A DNA stretch of 22,199 nt from Gammaproteobacteria bacterium. Its GTDB lineage: Bacteria; Pseudomonadota; Gammaproteobacteria; SZUA-229. Location of the stretch: assembly GCA_026197015.1 (NCBI GenBank), contig JAPHRB010000137.1:1-22199 (forward strand), read 5' to 3'. The notes beneath the pieces were generated by a model that ran no database searches, had not been told where the DNA came from, and saw nothing but the letters and a program-made list of their open reading frames with translations. The translations under genes were made by a program, and so were the position numbers. Positions 15,968-22,199 of the stretch are shown one piece after another (position 1 is the stretch's first letter; every line of letters starts with the position of its first letter).

Positions 15968-17487
15968 TGGCAATAGAAAATGCCCTTATGACGTTCCCCA
16001 TGGCATTCCCCTTGGTATCCCTCTTCGCAGTAACACTTATTTTGCTGCCATTAGTGGGGGTTATATGTTGTTTTTTGATGCCGAGAATAAGTCGAACACT
16101 GGGGCTATTTACCAGCTTTGCTAATGTTATATCAGTTGCTGGCCTGGGCTGGCAAATACTCGAACATGACAGCTATCGCCATGCGGTGGGCGGCTGGGGG
16201 GCGCCACTGGGAATTGAGCTGTATGCCGATGGATTAAGCCTGTTGATGCTCGCCACAACGGCAATAGTAGGCTTAGCAATTAGTGTTTACTCTACAGCTT
16301 ATTTCAAACCCGCAGCTGGCGTTCGGTTCTGGCCCATCTGGCTGTGCCTGCTGACAGCGTTAAATACGCTGTTTTTATCCGAAGACATTTTTAACCTGTA
16401 TGTCACCCTTGAATTGCTGAGTTTATCCGCTGTCGCACTAACCGCTTTAACAGGCAGCAAAGAGGCGCTCAGTGGTGCCATGCGTTATCTGCTGGCCTCA
16501 TTACTGGCCTCACTAAGTTACCTTTTGGGTGTTGTTCTGCTCTATCACAGCTTCGGCAGTGTAGACATCAGTATACTAACTCAACAGATGCAGGCACCCT
16601 CAGCAACTCTGGCCACGGCCACTCCCGCTGTATGGGCTGCGCTGGGCCTGATGGGCGCTGGTTTAATGCTTAAAACGGCCATCTTCCCGCTGCATTTCTG
16701 GTTACCCCCGGCACATGGCAGCGCACCCGCACCAGTGAGCGCACTGCTTTCAGCTCTGGTGATAAAAGCCTCATTTTATATTCTTTTACGTTTATGGTTC
16801 ACGCTCTTCGAACCCCTTGTGGATAGCCAGGCAATCAACAGCCTGCTTGGTCTGCTGGGCTGCACTGCCATTCTCTGGGGCTCGGTGCAGGCAATACGCC
16901 AGACACGACTGAAATTACTCATCGCCTATTCTACGGTTGCGCAGATTGGTTATCTATTTCTGATATTTCCACTGGCCCCTAACATGGGTAGTCTCGCCTG
17001 GAATGGTGTCGCTTATCTGATCATATCTCATGCCCTGGCAAAATCTGCCATGTTCCTTTGTGCGGGTAATCTGCTGCGTTTTGGTGGACATGACCGCATC
17101 GCCGATCTGGATCGTGTGGTGCAGCGCCTGCCACTAACCGCAGCGGCCTTTGCACTCGCCGGTGTGAGTATTATGGGGATTCCACCCAGTGGCGGATTTA
17201 TTGGAAAATGGTTATTACTTGAGGCATCAATGAATCAGGGCCGCTGGGATCTCGTTGCAGTCATAGTCATCGGTGGCCTGCTGGCAGCCGTTTATATTTT
17301 CAAGGTCATAGGTTACACGTTCATTCCGGCAAAGGTTACACATGAAGCGCATGCCGTTTCCGCGAGAATGCAATGGTCTGCACTGCTTCTAGCGATTGGC
17401 GCAGTGTTACTGGGATTTCTGTCATTACCTGTTTTATCTCTGTTAAACATTAGCGATGCCACTATAACGAGTGGGGTCGGATTATGA
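15967..17487 (+). CDS. mrpD: Antiporter subunit D, first copy (MrpD / NuoL-M-N family)
   Basis: 506 residues, about 14 membrane helices. All key residues of a proton-translocating antiporter-like subunit are visible: Glu139 in TM5 (LYVTLELLSL), Lys226 in TM7 (GLMLKTAIFPLHFWLPPAHG), Lys257 in TM8 (LVIKASF), His345 and Lys349 (SHALAKS), and Lys404 in TM12 (PPSGGFIGKW). A GTG start at 15967 with GAGGAT about 8 nt upstream overlaps the mrpC stop by one base. It couples cation export to proton entry together with the second copy. The last four bases overlap the next gene (ATGA). Confidence 0.94.
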   Translation: MAIENALMTFPMAFPLVSLFAVTLILLPLVGVICCFLMPRISRTLGLFTSFANVISVAGLGWQILEHDSYRHAVGGWGAPLGIELYADGLSLLMLATTAIVGLAISVYSTAYFKPAAGVRFWPIWLCLLTALNTLFLSEDIFNLYVTLELLSLSAVALTALTGSKEALSGAMRYLLASLLASLSYLLGVVLLYHSFGSVDISILTQQMQAPSATLATATPAVWAALGLMGAGLMLKTAIFPLHFWLPPAHGSAPAPVSALLSALVIKASFYILLRLWFTLFEPLVDSQAINSLLGLLGCTAILWGSVQAIRQTRLKLLIAYSTVAQIGYLFLIFPLAPNMGSLAWNGVAYLIISHALAKSAMFLCAGNLLRFGGHDRIADLDRVVQRLPLTAAAFALAGVSIMGIPPSGGFIGKWLLLEASMNQGRWDLVAVIVIGGLLAAVYIFKVIGYTFIPAKVTHEAHAVSARMQWSALLLAIGAVLLGFLSLPVLSLLNISDATITSGVGL

Positions 17488-18983
17488 ACTGGAACGCATG
17501 GGTTCCACTGCTGGTAGTTATCAGTTCTCTACTGCCGGGTTTAATTATCTTTAGTCTTCCAGAAGATAAGGTTCGACTTCGTATAACGCTCAATCTGTTT
17601 GGTGCGCTGATAAAATTTCTACTGGTAGGTTTGATGTTATGGGGGGTCTACAATGGGTTTCATTACGAAATTCGACTTCCACTGCTGCCAAACCTTGAGC
17701 TGGTGTTACGCGCCGGTCCGCTAGCGCTGTTATTTGTCACTCTTTCCAGCATACTCTGGCTGGTGACCACGGTTTACGCCATTGGTTATCTTGAAGACTC
17801 GCCTCATCGCAGTCGCTTTTTCGGTTTTTTTAGCCTCTGCGTCACCGCTACTACGGGGGTGGCTCTGGCGGGTAACCTGATCACCTTCCTGTTATTCTAC
17901 GAGTTACTCACCCTGGCAACTTACCCCTTGATTGTACACCGAGGTACGGAAGAGGCACGTCAGGCCGGAAAAACCTATCTTCGTTATACTATTTCTGGAG
18001 GCGCTTTACTGCTCATCGGCACGGCGTGGTTATATAGCTTAACCGGCAACCTCGAATTCACCCCTAAAGGTTTCCTGACGAATATGGGAGAAGAGCATTA
18101 CCCTGCCCTGATCACCATCTTCATCCTGTTAATCGCGGGGCTGGGTGTGAAAGCCGCACTCTTCCCTCTGCACGGCTGGTTACCTCAGGCAATGATTGCA
18201 CCTGCACCGGTGAGTGCTTTATTACATGCGGTGGCAGTGGTTAAAGCCGGTGCATTTGGCATTATACGGGTGGTTTATGAAGTATTTGGTGTGGAGTTTT
18301 CAGCCACACTGGGTGTTCTCACACCTTTAGCCTGGCTGGCGGCATTCACGATTATTTACGGATCTATACGCGCCCTTTACCAGGATGACCTCAAGCGCCG
18401 TCTGGCCTACTCTACCGTCAGCCAGGTATCCTACATAACGCTGGGCGTAGCCATCGCTGGCCCCATTGCAGCCATCGGTGGTGTGGTTCATCTGGTACAT
18501 CAGGGTGTAATGAAAATCACGCTTTTTTTCTGTGCCGGCAATCTGGCTGAAACACTGGGCATTCACAAAATCAGTGAAATGAATGGCGTAGGCAGGCGCA
18601 TGCCCTGGACCATGGCCGCCTTTACCATTGGTGCATTCGGTATGATCGGCGCACCTCCGATCGCGGGTTTTTTCAGTAAATGGTATCTCGGTCTGGGCGC
18701 ACTCAACACTGACCAGAGCTGGGTTATTTTTGTACTGGCTGGCAGCAGCCTGTTAAACGCGACTTACTTTTTACCCATTTTACATCGAGCCTGGTTTAAA
18801 ACATTACCCGAGTCGTGGCCAGAAGAGCATGATTTTGGTAATAAGGAAACCACATGGACGCTTTTATTGCCTCCACTGATAACGGCAGCCATGGCATTGA
18901 CTGCAGGTTTACTGGTGACTATGCCCTTTAGTCCACTGGAATGGGCAAAATTAATTTCAGCGCGAGAGTTCTATCAACCATGA
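17484..18983 (+). CDS. Antiporter subunit D/A-like, second copy (NuoL-M-N family)
   Basis: 499 residues, about 14 membrane helices. Key residues are intact: Glu140 (LLFYELLTLATYPL), Lys223 (GLGVKAALFPLHGWLP), Lys254 (AVAVVKAGAF), His336/His339 and Lys344 (VHLVHQGVMKITLFF), and Lys399 (PPIAGFFSKW). The TM7-TM8 stretch resembles the N-terminal (NuoL-like) part of MrpA as well as MrpD. In this operon it probably fills the place of the large MrpA membrane domain, whose MbhD/MbhE-like tail is encoded separately upstream. Coupled to both neighbours by ATGA overlaps. Confidence 0.92.
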   Translation: MNWNAWVPLLVVISSLLPGLIIFSLPEDKVRLRITLNLFGALIKFLLVGLMLWGVYNGFHYEIRLPLLPNLELVLRAGPLALLFVTLSSILWLVTTVYAIGYLEDSPHRSRFFGFFSLCVTATTGVALAGNLITFLLFYELLTLATYPLIVHRGTEEARQAGKTYLRYTISGGALLLIGTAWLYSLTGNLEFTPKGFLTNMGEEHYPALITIFILLIAGLGVKAALFPLHGWLPQAMIAPAPVSALLHAVAVVKAGAFGIIRVVYEVFGVEFSATLGVLTPLAWLAAFTIIYGSIRALYQDDLKRRLAYSTVSQVSYITLGVAIAGPIAAIGGVVHLVHQGVMKITLFFCAGNLAETLGIHKISEMNGVGRRMPWTMAAFTIGAFGMIGAPPIAGFFSKWYLGLGALNTDQSWVIFVLAGSSLLNATYFLPILHRAWFKTLPESWPEEHDFGNKETTWTLLLPPLITAAMALTAGLLVTMPFSPLEWAKLISAREFYQP

Positions 18984-20287
18984 ATATAGAATTCTATACA
19001 ACAACATTGTGGATTGCAGTGATCTGGCCTTTACTGCTGAGCATACCGGCTGTGCATAAGCGACTGCCCTGGCCTCGATACCTGGCGATAATTCCCGCCG
19101 TTTTGCTAACAGTGAGCCCCATCGATGCTTCAATAAACATACCCTGGCTGTTATATGGAACGGGTTTTGCCATTGATGGAAATGTGCGCTGGATCCTCGG
19201 CGCATTTGTGGTGATCTGGTTAACCACGGTGTCAATCACATTACCATCAAATGAAAAATCACCATTTTCCAGCACACTCTATCTACTCACATTAACTGGA
19301 AGCCTGGGTGCACTGTTAACCACCGACCTGGTTGGTTTCTTCAGTTCTACTACACTCATGGGTTATAGTTTTTATGGTCTTTTAAATCAGAACGCCGATA
19401 AAACACAACAGCGAGCCGCTCGTTTATATTTGTACTTTTTAATAACCGCTGATTTAGCTTTGTTTGAAGCACTGCTGCTTGTCGCATTTACGACACAATA
19501 TTTTCAATTTGAAGTTGCACGTCAGGCCATGTCAGAAATTTCATCTTCATCTGTTTATCTCTATATGGTATTACTCGGTTTCATGCTCAAAGCAGGTATC
19601 TGGCCTTTTTATATCTGGTTAACCGCAACATTTAATTCAGGCACACGAGTTATCGCTCTTTTACTAATAGCCAGCCCAATTACAATCAGTCTGCTTGGTT
19701 TATTAAGATGGCTGCCACTCAGGGATGATATTTACATTACAGGTTTAGTGATGCAGTTACTCGGGGCAAGCGCCATTTTACATAGCGTTTTGAAAATTTT
19801 CACACGGCTCATATTTAAACAGGCTTTATTCAAACACGGTATGGTTTATTTCACCACTGCCTGGTTGCTTATTGCCTTTACCGGTTTATTTAGTTTAGTG
19901 TTAGGAACCGCGCTGCTGAACCCCGCCTTATGGCAACAATACGTTTACCTTGTTTATCCTTTTATCGCTATTACCAGCATTACGCTTACTATTCTGATTT
20001 TAGTCACTGGAAAAAACCATAGAAAACCCGAATCAACTGATGACGTTTTTGTTTTAATTAATAAACTATTTCATAAATTAAAAAAATGGCATCAAACAAC
20101 TCAACAACTGGCGAGCCAGCTGCAACTAACAGTCAAATCTTTATGGAATAATTCAGGTTCATTTGTAAGCAGACAATACCAGCAGGTTTTAAATGATAAA
20201 AATAACAAATCATTTTTAACAAGCTGGAAATTAAATATTACATTATTTTTAATTCTCGGATTAGCATTAACATGGTTAGCAATTTAA
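18980..20287 (+). CDS. Degenerate antiporter-like (NuoL/M/N-related) membrane subunit, terminal Mrp gene
   Basis: 435 residues from ATG 18980, which overlaps the previous stop as ATGA; the frame is also open from ATG 18941 but coupling favours 18980. About 12 membrane helices. It aligns by eye with the two upstream copies: VLLGFMLKAGIWPFYIWLTA (TM7) keeps Lys204, but the TM5 Glu is replaced (VGFFSSTTLMGYSF, Thr125 at its place) and the TM8 Lys by Thr235. The distal third does not show the GFFSKW-type TM12 motif. After ~350 comes a long, polar, probably amphipathic stretch (KLFHKLKKWHQTTQQLASQL and on), ending in one last helix; this recalls the lateral helix of NuoL and MrpA. It may be a structural or connecting subunit, not a pump. 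Function unproven. The 3' half is AT-richer than its neighbours. Confidence 0.75.
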   Translation: MNIEFYTTTLWIAVIWPLLLSIPAVHKRLPWPRYLAIIPAVLLTVSPIDASINIPWLLYGTGFAIDGNVRWILGAFVVIWLTTVSITLPSNEKSPFSSTLYLLTLTGSLGALLTTDLVGFFSSTTLMGYSFYGLLNQNADKTQQRAARLYLYFLITADLALFEALLLVAFTTQYFQFEVARQAMSEISSSSVYLYMVLLGFMLKAGIWPFYIWLTATFNSGTRVIALLLIASPITISLLGLLRWLPLRDDIYITGLVMQLLGASAILHSVLKIFTRLIFKQALFKHGMVYFTTAWLLIAFTGLFSLVLGTALLNPALWQQYVYLVYPFIAITSITLTILILVTGKNHRKPESTDDVFVLINKLFHKLKKWHQTTQQLASQLQLTVKSLWNNSGSFVSRQYQQVLNDKNNKSFLTSWKLNITLFLILGLALTWLAI

Positions 20288-20592
20288 ACTTCACAGATTT
20301 AGATTTGAATTTACTATTCTTACCTAATAAAGTCGAAATCTAAAGTTGACCTTCGCCGTGGTGTCACTGTAAGTCTCCTGTCAAACATTTGCGGTCAGTC
20401 ATTAAACTAAATCCTAGTGGTTTCTAACTGAAATATTTTTCAATATAAAGTGATAGTTCTACTTCCGAGTTCGGCCATAAGCTGACATCAGATTATCTGC
20501 TGCTGATGATGTTTTTTTCTAAAACATTACACCTCAAAGCGGGGCAAAGATTTCAATAGAAAGGGCCCCCTATTCACTCCGCTATATTTGAG
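20288..20592. other. Convergent spacer between the Mrp operon and the DUF3050 gene
   Basis: 305 bp with no convincing gene. Both flanking genes point into it, so it should carry terminators; the best candidate hairpin is marked separately at 20486-20518. A 15-codon minus-strand frame with a GGAG site (20320-20367) is visible but too short to call. No IS remnant could be recognised. Confidence 0.4.
20486..20518 (+). terminator. Possible terminator after the Mrp operon
   Basis: CATCAG (20486-20491) pairs with CTGATG (20503-20508) around an 11-nt loop, followed by ATG and seven T (20512-20518). The stem is short and lies 199 nt past the last Mrp stop codon, so the call is weak. Confidence 0.35.
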
Positions 20593-21393
20593 TTACCTTG
20601 CTTCACTCAATAGCGAGGCAGGCTGCTGCTGGAGGAGGACGATTTCATCTGCCAGGGCATCCCAAAACTTCAATCTGGATTTGATGGCAGCCTCTGCAGC
20701 TTTCTCCAATTGCAGCAATGCCTCATCATCAGCATCTGTAAAAGTCTTGAGCATCTTAAGTGCTGCGGGACCATGTTCATCACTATCGAGTTCAATGTGA
20801 CGTTCCAGATAGAATGTAAATACTGGAGCCTGCTCTCTCGTCAGATGCCATTTTTCAAGCAAACTCTGGAACATATGGGGAATAAGATCTTCACGGCCAA
20901 AAAAGAAATTCCCCAATACTTCTACTAATTGCCCATGTTGAGCAGTCTCAAGAGTCTGGGAAACAAATTTCTGAATAGCGGGATGAATGTCACCACGTTT
21001 GAGCGCATCGACAGGTCTATTACCTGAAATGATTTCTGATACAAATTGATCCACAGTCGAGGTATCGGCGCCAATTTCATGCATGGCTTCAAGATACAAC
21101 TCGTAGTGACTAAGGAACCTGCCATCCGGAGTAATATCACTTTCCTCACCCAATACGATCTCATTTATCAGACGTGCGGACTGTGGGTATGGTGACGGCA
21201 CCCAGGGTAAAGTGACCACAGTTAGTTCACGCTGAAGGCGCTTTACCAGAGACATGAAATCCCAAACAGCAAATACATGCCACGACATGAATAACTGCAG
21301 GTCTTCAGCAGTCTTCAACAGGCTAAAAACACGGTGATTTTTCAATGAAAGTTGTTGCTCGCTGAGCCGTTTAAAAATAACTTGATTCTGCAT
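20593..21393 (-). CDS. DUF3050 domain protein, possible heme-oxygenase-like di-metal enzyme
   Basis: 266 residues, soluble, almost all helical. Conserved DUF3050 stretches are LQLFMSWHVFAVWDFMSLVK, PSPYPQSARLINEIVLGEES, FLSHYELYLEAMHEIG and FTFYLERHIELDSDEHGPAA. DUF3050, as I recall, falls in the heme-oxygenase-like fold group. The spacing E98-x6-H105 and the cluster H199-x3-D203-x3-H207, with E158 or E168 between, resembles the ligand set of heme-oxygenase-like diiron oxidases (for CADD: E-x6-H, a middle E, H-x3-D-x2-H). This is suggestive only. I chose ATG 21393 (AGGTT 7 nt upstream) over a TTG at 21426. No functional partner is adjacent: convergent to the Mrp operon, with a repeat element upstream. 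Confidence 0.85.
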   Translation of the reverse strand: MQNQVIFKRLSEQQLSLKNHRVFSLLKTAEDLQLFMSWHVFAVWDFMSLVKRLQRELTVVTLPWVPSPYPQSARLINEIVLGEESDITPDGRFLSHYELYLEAMHEIGADTSTVDQFVSEIISGNRPVDALKRGDIHPAIQKFVSQTLETAQHGQLVEVLGNFFFGREDLIPHMFQSLLEKWHLTREQAPVFTFYLERHIELDSDEHGPAALKMLKTFTDADDEALLQLEKAAEAAIKSRLKFWDALADEIVLLQQQPASLLSEAR

Positions 21394-21435
21394 GGATTTA
21401 ACCTGATCGTAGATGGAGTAATACAATTTGGTGAT

Positions 21436-21464
21436 AGTATATCATTTAACACTAATGCTCTAAA
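21436..21464 (-). promoter_or_regulatory. Probable sigma-70 promoter of the DUF3050 gene
   Basis: On the minus strand TTTAGA (complement of 21459-21464) and TATACT (complement of 21436-21441) are separated by 17 bp. They match the -35 consensus at 4 of 6 and the -10 consensus at 5 of 6 positions. Transcription would start about 36 nt before the chosen ATG at 21393. The neighbouring repeat element begins 7 bp further upstream. Confidence 0.45.
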
Positions 21465-21470
21465 CCACCT

Positions 21471-21744
21471 AATAAGTAGGGTCAGAACCGAATGGCACTA
21501 AGTTAAGGGTGGTTACACAGACTATTGGCTAACAGAGAAAAACAAAAGCATATGTCCGCAAATGAACGCTAATAGGTCTGTTTGTGTGCAGAGAGCAATT
21601 TACACCGACCTTGTAAAACTTTTCATTTGCGTTAATTCGCGTGCATTTGCGGATGATAGCTTTTGACTTTGCTTTTTGAACTCAGGTTATGACTATTGGT
21701 AATAATGCTTAACTTAGTGCCATTCGGGTCAGAACCCACTTATT
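21471..21744. repeat. 274-bp MITE-like element with nested inverted and direct repeats
   Basis: Outer ends: AATAAGT (21471-21477) and ACTTATT (21738-21744), exact complements. Next inward, GGGTCAGAACC occurs at 21479-21489 and again in the same orientation at 21726-21736. Then comes an exact 18-bp inverted repeat, 21490-21507 with 21708-21725 (GAATGGCACTAAGTTAAG and its complement). Inside is a direct repeat GACTATTGG (21520-21528, 21691-21699) and an inner imperfect inverted repeat, 21544-21573 with 21635-21664 (23 of 30 positions), whose core is CCGCAAATGnACGCnAAT. That core resembles a GCAAAT/ACGC repeat I know to be scattered between genes in many environmental bacteria. No transposase frame is present, so it would be a non-autonomous element or a foldback repeat. 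Confidence 0.7.
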
Positions 21745-21757
21745 CTAATGATTTAAA

Positions 21758-22199
21758 CTAGCTATTTAATAAGGCCTCTATTTTATCAGCGGACATCGGT
21801 TTAGCAAAGAAAAACCCCTGTATTTCTGGGCATCCCTCAGCCATTAAAAAATCAACCTGTTGCTGATTTTCTACACCTTCTGCTATAACGCTTAACTTCA
21901 GGCTTTTTGATAACGCAATGATAGCGCGTACTATGGCAACATCTTCATCATCATGCGGCAGCTCATTTATAAAAGCCCTATCAATTTTTAACTTATCAAC
22001 AGGTAAGCGCTTCAGGTATGTAAGCGAAGAATAACCAGTGCCAAAATCATCCACGGCAATTTCAATACCTAACTTACTGATTTCAACTAAAAGTGAGACC
22101 GCTTTATCCGGATTTTTCATTATCTGACTTTCAGTGATTTCAAATGCAATCCATTCGGGCTTGCATTTACTCTGCTGCAATGTGGTTTTAATAAATTCA
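21758..22199 (-). CDS. EAL-domain protein (c-di-GMP phosphodiesterase), C-terminal part
   Basis: The frame is open to the right edge, so the start and any N-terminal GGDEF, PAS or membrane domains lie outside; 146 codons plus the TAG are seen. EAL motifs visible: EITES (metal-binding Glu of the N-x-x-E-x-T-E region), DDFGTGYSS (catalytic DDFGTG with both Asp), KIDR (catalytic Lys), IAEGVEN (Glu of loop 6) and IQGFFFAKPM (Gln). All sites used for c-di-GMP hydrolysis in this half are present, so the enzyme is probably active, lowering c-di-GMP in the cytoplasm. The EAL triad itself is outside the window. The gene ends 14 bp from the repeat element. Confidence 0.94.
   Translation of the reverse strand, partial: EFIKTTLQQSKCKPEWIAFEITESQIMKNPDKAVSLLVEISKLGIEIAVDDFGTGYSSLTYLKRLPVDKLKIDRAFINELPHDDEDVAIVRAIIALSKSLKLSVIAEGVENQQQVDFLMAEGCPEIQGFFFAKPMSADKIEALLNS

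Noticed and set aside
20320..20367. 15-codon minus-strand frame starting at GTG with a GGAG ribosome site (begins MTPRRRSTLDF)
   Set aside because: Too short and unlike any family I know; a transposase N-terminal remnant was considered but nothing else of such a gene is present.
21471..21744. CRISPR array or small RNA gene in the repeat region
   Set aside because: Repeats are few, mostly inverted and unevenly spaced, so it is not CRISPR; there is no promoter or terminator pair that would mark a separate RNA gene.

Overview
The window is a dense block of inner-membrane ion-transport genes. It most likely comes from a gammaproteobacterium of a saline, marine or alkaline habitat. This is inferred from family make-up (MarC, a YrbG-type antiporter, DUF21/CorC proteins, an EAL protein, a DUF3050 protein, a multigene Mrp antiporter) and moderate-to-low GC with AT-rich spacers. 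No rRNA, tRNA or other taxonomic marker is present, so species cannot be named. No tRNA, CRISPR array or intact transposase gene was seen.

Left part (1-3.9 kb): the 3' end of a dicarboxylate/amino-acid:cation symporter; a frameshifted LapA-domain (DUF1049) gene at 452-669 on the minus strand; a DUF21 membrane protein (minus); a MarC-family protein (plus) ending in a strong terminator hairpin; and a Ca2+/Na+ antiporter of the YrbG type (minus).

Middle part (3.9-8.5 kb, minus strand): a compact operon read from 8543 down to 3900. It encodes an MscS-like channel, a stand-alone soluble copy of the MgtE sensor region (MgtE-N plus two CBS domains, no membrane domain), full MgtE, and a Na/phosphate cotransporter with a PhoU-like tail. 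Junctions are 1 nt apart, 11 nt overlapping and 4 nt apart, so translational coupling is likely. Divergent from it (8984 onward, plus strand) are a DUF21-CBS-CorC_HlyC protein and a type II cation P-type ATPase.

Right part (13.4-20.3 kb, plus strand): a nine-gene Mrp/Mbh-like cation/proton antiporter operon in the order E, F, G, MbhD-like, MbhE+MnhB fusion, C, D1, D2, X. It has no canonical large MrpA. The order matches archaeal Mrp and membrane-bound-hydrogenase modules more than the ABCDEFG order of Bacillus. It carries two complete NuoL/M/N-type antiporter subunits and a third (X) that keeps one of the key lysines but has lost the essential glutamate and the second lysine. Then come a DUF3050 gene (minus) with a possible di-metal motif, a 274-bp MITE-like inverted-repeat element, and the 3' part of an EAL-domain gene (minus).

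Taken together, the genes would handle Na+, H+, Ca2+, Mg2+, phosphate and osmotic pressure. A plausible reading is that the Mrp complex maintains the sodium gradient, the Na+-coupled symporters and antiporter use it, and the MgtE pair, DUF21 proteins and P-type ATPase manage divalent cations. The best candidates for something not well described are the Mrp-like complex with its degenerate third antiporter subunit and the operon-coupled soluble MgtE paralogue.
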